NCBI GenBank assembly: GCA_018873225.1
Contig: JAEILZ010000003.1
Span: 1,798,001 to 1,862,000 of the forward strand
Direction: 5' to 3'
DNA length: 64,000 nt
Source: [Phialemoniopsis] sp. UDSM-2020
Lineage: Eukaryota > Ascomycota > Sordariomycetes > Thyridiales > Thyridiaceae
In this document: in pieces, positions 58,525-64,000 of the stretch
How positions within the stretch are numbered: the first letter of the stretch is position 1
How the letters are laid out: each line of letters opens with the position of its first letter
Notes under the pieces: generated by a model
Seen by the model: the letters and a program-made list of their open reading frames with translations, nothing else
Database searches by the model: none
Told to the model about the DNA's origin: nothing
Program-made: the position numbers and the translations under genes

Positions 58525-58547
58525 GGGACCCCCATGCGGGGGGTCCC
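58525..58547. repeat. 9-bp inverted repeat GGGACCCCC-atgcg-GGGGGTCCC
   Basis: Perfect 9-bp arms with a 5-base loop, 494 bases before the CFEM gene. The most GC-rich palindrome in the window. Role unknown; operator or RNA hairpin are both possible. Confidence 0.6.
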
Positions 58548-59040
58548 CGGTCTGATACACCTCCTTTCCCTCACAAGCTTTTCTCTCGGGCCTGGATACA
58601 AGTGACGAAGTGTGAAAACAACGCCGAATGGGCCGACCGAGACCCATGTGAAAGTCGAAGCTTTCGGCGGGGGATGGGGGTTGTGGGAAGTGACGAGGGC
58701 ACCCCCAGCCCACCGGGCGGCTCCTTTATCTCGCGTCAATGTACGTATGACCGGGATGTTGTTCGTCCAAACCCTTGCTATCAGTCAAGCCAGGTCCTTT
58801 TGATTGTGCTGTGTGTTGTGTGAAAGAAGACTTTTCTCGCGCATTGGACGACACCCTCCGTGATCTCTTGACTCCTTTTGTAACCTGGCGATGCGTGAGC
58901 GTTACAGACGGCCGACCTAGCAACTCGACAACAGACAACTCGAACGGAAAATCTTCCTTTCAAACCCGAAAACGTCTGGAGCTTCTCACAAACCCGCAAG
59001 CCCACCACATTCGTTTTTCAACCCACAAAAAGAGAAAAGG

Positions 59041-59632
59041 ATGAAGACCTTCGCCGTGTTCGCCGGAGCGGCCCTGCTCCTCGCCTCCTCGGCCGCCGCG
59101 GACGCGCCCAACTGCGCCGCCGTCGCCCTGTCCGCCATCCCGCAGTGCGCGCAGTCGTGCTTCCTCAAGGGCGCGCCCGAGGTCGGCTGCGGCAGCACCG
59201 ACTTTGCCTGCCAGTGCGAGCAGGAGGCGCGCCTGTACGCCGCCATCGAGGGCTGCGTCGCCAGCGGCTGCCCGGCGCCGTCCTACCAGGCTGTCATCGA
59301 CGGAGCTTCGTCAGGTATGCGCTCTAATCTGCAGCCATTGTTCTCATATTAGGTAGCAAGAACCATCAGACTGATCTCTCCCTCGCATAGTGTGCAACTG
59401 CGCCGTCGGAGGCCAAACAGCCGGCGGCTCGATGACCGTGTCCGGGTCCATGATCAACACCGTCTCTAACCTGCCTGCCACCATCACGAGTAAGCCCACT
59501 GGTGCAGCGTCTAACACCGGGGCTCCCACACCCACGCCCACGGCAGTAACGACCGCGGCCGGCAACCGGTTTGGTCTCGACATGGCCGTCATGGGCAGCG
59601 TTGTTGCGGCTGCGCTGTTCAGTATGCTATAG
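59041..59632 (+). CDS. CFEM-domain protein, GPI-anchored type
   Basis: A 171-residue secreted protein in two exons (59041-59314 and 59391-59632). Signal peptide MKTFAVFAGAALLLASSAAA. The CFEM domain has its eight cysteines: PNCAAV, PQCAQSC, VGCGS, FACQCEQE, EGCV, SGCPAP, and the last pair CNC across the splice. The acidic residue that binds haem in some yeast CFEM proteins is plausibly the Asp in STDFACQC. A Ser/Thr/Pro-rich spacer leads to a hydrophobic C-terminus (AVMGSVVAAALFSML) for GPI anchoring. CFEM proteins work in haem/iron uptake, adhesion or host interaction. Confidence 0.93.
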
Positions 59633-60067
59633 TCGGGAGCAGGACATGGATTCTTCTCTTGGCGTGGTATAGTGTACCGCGATGTCCGGACTATAGACGG
59701 TGTTTTCTTCTTCGGGAACAAGGCTTAGGAAACTATAGATGCGCCAGTCACACTTTCGAACTCGTTTTCTTTGGGGGAGTGATACCTCGGCACGGTCCTT
59801 AATCGATAATGCGATCCCTTTCACTTAACGTCGACTTCACTTCTTGGGGGCTGTTTGGATGCCGAAAGAAGCTCGATTCGAAGCACTCCCGTGCACTGCG
59901 ATCTGGATGTGAGAAGTACGGGTATTCTATGTACATATATGAGTATATCCGCCAGATAAGCACATTTACCAATCACCACTGTCACCGGTGGCTTTCTAAG
60001 AATGACTGAAAGTAAGATGATCTTGTTGTTCTGCAACCAGGTGTCAGCACTATCGCTAGTTGCTTCT
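59633..60067. other. intergenic, convergent gene ends
   Basis: About 435 bases; no supported gene. Confidence 0.55.
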
Positions 60068-61046
60068 TTACGCCAGACAATATGCCAAGGCTAATGCTGC
60101 TGAGATGAAACCGGCATTGCTGATAGCCAGTTTCCCTGCCAGGTTCGTCGGTTTGTTCGTCTGTCCCTCCTTCGCTTTCTCCTCTTGTTCAGTGAGAGGC
60201 ACTCGTGCGCAACCCAGCGACACTATCGGAGTCGACGGCCTGGTAAACTTCTCTTCCAGATGCATCCAACCGGTCAAGACGGCCCAGGCATTGTGACGCG
60301 CCGCGTCGAAGGCAGTGTGATTGCCAGGTGCATGGCTCTCGTTGGCATACTTGAAGATCGTGGATCCGTTCAAGTACTCCGGCGTTCCCTCTGCAGTTAA
60401 TTAGGCACAGAGTACGCGATTAGGATATCATGCGTTACGTACCCAAGGTGATGGTGTTGTTCTCATTGGCGAACAGGCCCCTGCAAGTGGTGGGCAGCAC
60501 TCTCCCAGCAGACGGGCAGCTGTACCCGTCGGCTTCCATCGCCGACTGCAACGCCTGGCTCAGATCCGTGAAGCACGTCGAGTTGTCCCTGCTCAGCGCC
60601 GTCTTGCACGTAGGGTCGAAAATGCCGCCAGCATCAAACGTGCCCAAAAAGTACGAGCAGAAAGCCCACCCGTTCCTCCTCTGAACATACTTAAAGCTGC
60701 CGTCCTTGGACGTACGGAGGAGATCCTCAGGCGGAGAGAGGGCGAGAGTCGTGCCGGTCGTCATGTTGCCGTCGTCGTCGCCGAGCCAGGGGATGTGCGC
60801 CTTGATGGCGATCGAGAGCGACCACGTCTGGTTCTTGTCCCAGGCGCCGGGCCACTCGGCGCTCACGTCGGGCGCGGCGTAGGGATACGAGCCGCTGACG
60901 TCGGGCTTGGCCATGGCCGCCACCCAGTCGCGGTCGTCGAGCAGGGTGCCGGGGATGCCGGCCGCCACGGACGGCGTGCCGGCGGCGTACCGCGCGACGA
61001 GGTTGGCGGCGCCGATGACGGTGCCCAGGATCTCCTTGAGCGACAT
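60068..61046 (-). CDS. GPI-anchored-type surface protein of unknown function (copy A)
   Basis: A 308-residue protein in two exons (61046-60443 and 60390-60068). Cysteines are spread along the chain (FCSYFLGTF, DPTCKTAL, STCFTDL, YSCPSAG, TTCRGLF, LGCARV), with many Asn-x-Ser/Thr sites (KNQT, GNMT, DNST, ENNT, LNGS, GNHT). The C-terminus has a hydrophobic tail (NAGFISAALALAYCLA), as for a GPI signal. The ATG at 61046 (MSLKEILGTVIG) gives no clear signal peptide although all else points to secretion, so an upstream exon with the signal is likely. Its layout resembles the partial gene at 63-64 kb. No known domain. Confidence 0.7.
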
Positions 61047-61786
61047 GTCTGCGGTTTCCTTTCCAGACGCGAACTACTGCGTGCGACGTCTTGCTACCCG
61101 CAACACTTTATCCTGGTGTCGCAAGACGCAAGAACCCCTTTTGCTTCTTCGCGAATTGACTGCCTAAAAGTTGCTTGGCGACTAATTTTCCTTTCGACTC
61201 CACTGCAAACATCGCCAAGATCTGCCCAGCAAATGCCCCATGGTCTGGGTGCAGAAGCTTGGCGTCACCTTGTGATCCCCAGAGTGTATCGTCATGGCGA
61301 TTCAGTGTCACTACAAAAAAAAAGACGCGAACACTGCATTGTAGCTTGTGGTGTCTGTAAATTGCGTTCTGTGGGCGAATCGTGTCTCATGTCGACTGGG
61401 GGGCGTCGGCAGACATGTTGCGCCTCAACGTCTGCGCCCTGGAGAAGGGTGCTTGCACGAGCTTACTTCGTTCCATGCCAAAGAAAACAATCTCTTCCAA
61501 GACATTACGAATCGCGAGCAAGCTTGATGATCCTTTAACACACTCTCTGGCGAGGCTGGTAGTCGGAAGAAACATTGACCAGCTCGGCCGCATCGAGCCG
61601 GATGGCGGCTCAATTGCCGCGCATTAGCTCCGACGAACCCCGCCAAACATGACCTCAACTCCTGCACTGTCAAGACCGTCGGCCGGCTTGCGACGGACAA
61701 CTCAGTCTACCAGGCATGTCGTGTTCAGAGACTACTTGATCCTAACATCACGAGATTAGACTTGTTCACGCCGTGATACTGCTACC
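61047..61786. other. intergenic: divergent promoters
   Basis: About 740 bases between the copy A start and maleylacetate reductase. A missing first exon of copy A may lie here, but I could not identify a signal peptide. No other gene is supported. Confidence 0.45.
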
Positions 61787-62860
61787 ATGGAGAGCTTCAT
61801 ATACCAGGCAAACCCGAGCAGGGTCCTCTTCGGCAGCGGGACCATCCAGAAGCTACCTGAAGAGCTGTCCCGGCTCAGCCTGACCAAGCCTCTCATCCTG
61901 TGTACGCCGCAGCAAACTAGCCAGGCCGCCGAACTCGAAGAGATCCTGGGCGGCAAGGTCGCCGGCACCTTCTCGAGGGCTACCATGCACACCCCGGTCG
62001 AGATCACCGAGGAAGCTCTGGAAGTGGTCAAGAGCACAGGCGCCGACTCCCTCGTCGCCATCGGTGGCGGGAGTACGACCGGTCTGGGCAAGGCTCTCAG
62101 CATCCGGACCGGTCTCTACCATATTTGCATCCCCACCACCTACGCCGGCAGTGAGGTGACGCCCATCCTCGGCGAGACGCAGGGAGGCCTCAAGAAGACC
62201 CGATCAGATCCTAAGATCCTGCCCGGGACCGTCATATACGACGTCGACCTCACGATGACCCTGCCGGCGTCTCTAAGCGCCACTAGTGGCGTCAACGCTA
62301 TCGCGCACTCCGTCGAGGCCCTCTACGCCCAGAATGGCAACCCCATCATCAACCTGCTCGCACAAGAAGGCGTCCGGGCCCTCGCCGCCGCGCTCCCGGC
62401 TATAGTCGCCGATCCTTCCTCGCGCGAGGCCCGCTCCTCAGCCCTCTACGGCGCCTGGCTCTGCGGCATCTGCCTCGGCAACGGCGGCATGTCTCTGCAC
62501 CACAAGCTGTGCCACACGCTAGGTGGGACGTTCGACCTGCCGCATGCCGAGACGCACACCGTCGTCCTGCCTCACGCCCTGGCTTACAACGCGCCCAAGG
62601 TCCCGCAGGCGATGAAGATGCTCGCCGATGTGTTGCCCGGCAGCGATGGCGATGCCATCCACGGGCTGAATCTGCTGTTGGACAAGCTTGGCGTCAAGAG
62701 GGGTCTGAAGGACTTTGGTATGAAGGAGGGTGACGTCGACAGGGCTGCTGAATTGGCTACGAGCAATGCGTATCCGAATCCACGAGACCTGGAGCAGGGT
62801 CCCATCCGGGAGTTGATCAGGGGGGCTTGGGCAGGAGAAAAGGCGAGAGCCGATCTGTAG
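61787..62860 (+). CDS. maleylacetate-reductase-type iron alcohol dehydrogenase
   Basis: A single-exon gene of 357 residues starting MESFIYQANPSRVLFGSGT. It belongs to the group III (iron-containing) alcohol dehydrogenases, maleylacetate reductase branch. Maleylacetate reductase makes 3-oxoadipate from maleylacetate in resorcinol and hydroxyquinol breakdown. Landmarks: IGGGSTTGLGKA (nucleotide binding), PTTYAGSEVTPI, and metal-binding His residues in GVNAIAHSVEALY, LHHKLCHTLGG and LPHAETHTVVLPHA. Full length, no leader. In this window no ring-cleaving dioxygenase or hydroxylase accompanies it, so its pathway partners are elsewhere. Confidence 0.9.
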   Translation: MESFIYQANPSRVLFGSGTIQKLPEELSRLSLTKPLILCTPQQTSQAAELEEILGGKVAGTFSRATMHTPVEITEEALEVVKSTGADSLVAIGGGSTTGLGKALSIRTGLYHICIPTTYAGSEVTPILGETQGGLKKTRSDPKILPGTVIYDVDLTMTLPASLSATSGVNAIAHSVEALYAQNGNPIINLLAQEGVRALAAALPAIVADPSSREARSSALYGAWLCGICLGNGGMSLHHKLCHTLGGTFDLPHAETHTVVLPHALAYNAPKVPQAMKMLADVLPGSDGDAIHGLNLLLDKLGVKRGLKDFGMKEGDVDRAAELATSNAYPNPRDLEQGPIRELIRGAWAGEKARADL

Positions 62861-63048
62861 CATGACCGTGCACCGCGCGAGATGATGCTTCCGGTGATTG
62901 CTTTCTCGAAATTGGACGCTTAATTGCATCGCTGTGTGGTCTATGGAAAACAGAGGTATCTAATGCTAAAATCGGCGCCGTATTCTCCATGCTGCGTATC
63001 ATACCACCGTATATCATACTTCATACTTTACTACGCGAGTGTTTCCGT
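62861..63048. other. intergenic, convergent gene ends
   Basis: About 190 bases; nothing specific seen. Confidence 0.6.
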
Positions 63049-64000
63049 CTAGAGGGTGAGGAAAGCGCCGATGGCGAGCGTGGCCAATGCGAGGACTGAG
63101 CCAGGTGCCATCAAAGCGGCACCATTCGTGCCGTTATCACCCGAGCCATCGTTCATGTTCTCCCTGCCCCTGGTGCTCTCATCCTTGATCTCCAGGCAGG
63201 CAATCTGTGCTTGAGCATCTCCGCCTTCGGGATAGACGACCGTGAGGATGGGCGTGATGTCATGAACGATATCTAGGATAGTGCCGGCATACAAGTCCCC
63301 CTGAGAGTACTAGTCAGTTTCTGTTCATCTTCCAAAAAAAATGTATGTTTACACTCACAAGAGTCGACTCTGTCTCAACAAGAGTCAGATCGCTGGACTT
63401 GTTCGGTACGGGCCAGCAGTTCGAGGTGGAGTTCTCGCTCGACGAGATGGGCTTCACGGCAGTAGGTCCGGAGAGTGCTAACGAGAGGTTCATTAATTCA
63501 AGTCCGAGAAAAGTACTGTGCGCGAAGAATCTCGAAAAAACATACCCTTTACCGTGATGTTACTCCACTGCTTGTCATTAGTCGGAACATAATCCTTGCA
63601 GGCATCGTCCAGGTTCTCTTCCAGGTCCGCCTGCAGCTTCTGGCAGGTGTCATCCGTAGATTTGCCGGCCTTGAGCGCCGTGACACGCTTCAGCAGAGCG
63701 TCAGAGCACTCCTTGCTCATGGACTTGCCGCAGCTACCCTCCGACGCCTGGGGCTGGTCCTTAGCCTTGAAGCCTTCCAGGAAGACAGCGCAGGCGGGCG
63801 TGCTAAAGTTGGAGCCGGACGGCGTGCCGAGGTAGAAGGTGCGCTCGTACGTCCGGTTCGGCCTCGTCTCGATGGCTCGGAACCCTTCCACCCACGAGAG
63901 CCCCTGCGGGAACCCGTCCGCCGTCGGCAGCGCCACGGCGCCGACGTTGACCAGCGTCCTGTTAACAACTGTGCACTCGTTGATCGCTGTGTTGCCTGCG
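63049..64000 (-). CDS. GPI-anchored-type surface protein of unknown function (copy B), 5' end beyond the window
   Basis: Reads leftward from the right edge, so its N-terminus and any signal peptide are missing. At least three exons: the 5' exon enters at 64000 and ends near 63546, then about 63475-63350, then about 63303-63049. The protein has several cysteines (NECTVV, PACAVF, GSCGKS, KECSDAL, DTCQKL, DACKDY), Asn glycosylation sites (VNRT, PNRT, SNFS, SNIT), and a C-terminal tail (APGSVLALATLAIGAFLTL) after an Asn/Gly/Ser-rich spacer, typical of GPI anchoring. The middle (FYLGTP, then C-terminal SNITVKA) resembles copy A. No known domain. Confidence 0.7.

Larger units (their letters stand above)
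56831..59040. other. long intergenic region, 2.2 kb
   Basis: Between two divergent surface-protein genes. The left end holds a TATA box for the GPI-type gene; a 9-bp inverted repeat lies at 58525-58547. The longest frame (58149-58823, 224 codons) has no domain and is not accepted. Confidence 0.5.

Noticed and set aside
58149..58823. 224-codon plus-strand frame in the gap before the CFEM gene
   Set aside because: No domain, no signal peptide and mixed composition; it lies in probable promoter and leader sequence.

Overview
The window is nuclear DNA of a filamentous ascomycete (Pezizomycotina, most likely a Sordariomycete). The evidence is short introns of about 50-170 nt with GT..AG ends and frequent branch-site-like sequence, three Zn2Cys6 regulators, a NACHT/ankyrin protein, CFEM and RTA1 families, and GC-rich third positions in the housekeeping genes. 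No rRNA, tRNA, transposon or CRISPR was recognised. Exon limits were worked out by hand from splice signals and reading frame; where I call them approximate, the gene span is firmer than the exon ends.

Positions 1 to about 42.5 kb form a dense run of accessory catabolic genes. In order: a sugar-porter MFS gene cut by the left edge; a metallo-beta-lactamase-fold hydrolase and a zinc alcohol dehydrogenase transcribed away from each other; a Zn2Cys6 regulator; a class III CoA-transferase and an acyl-CoA dehydrogenase sharing one promoter region; a large HeLo-like/NACHT/ankyrin/protein-kinase fusion gene with an apparent one-base frameshift in the kinase C-lobe; GABA transaminase; a second Zn2Cys6 regulator; a Fe(II)/2-oxoglutarate oxygenase; a UNC93-type membrane protein divergent from a TauD-type dioxygenase; a second zinc alcohol dehydrogenase; a second MFS transporter; an alpha/beta hydrolase of the homoserine-acetyltransferase type; LamB (PxpA-like) divergent from succinate-semialdehyde dehydrogenase; a tartrate/D-malate dehydrogenase; and LamA, a biotin carboxylase fused to two allophanate-hydrolase-subunit-like domains and a biotinyl domain.

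Together LamA+LamB (ATP- and biotin-dependent lactam opening), GABA transaminase and succinate-semialdehyde dehydrogenase would make a complete route from 2-pyrrolidinone (or a related lactam) through GABA and succinic semialdehyde to succinate. The lactonase-like enzyme and alcohol dehydrogenases could feed the same semialdehyde from a lactone, but that is a hypothesis.

From about 42.5 kb to the right end the genes look like ordinary chromosome: a three-repeat gelsolin/severin-like protein, a MARVEL membrane protein, a Ser/Thr-rich single-pass wall protein, an RTA1-type protein, a third Zn2Cys6 regulator, cytosolic tyrosyl-tRNA synthetase, then a surface/secreted group (a small secreted protein, a GPI-type Ser/Thr-rich protein, a CFEM protein, and two GPI-type proteins that resemble each other) with a maleylacetate-reductase-type iron alcohol dehydrogenase among them. 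Intergenic gaps are longer here, up to 2.2 kb.
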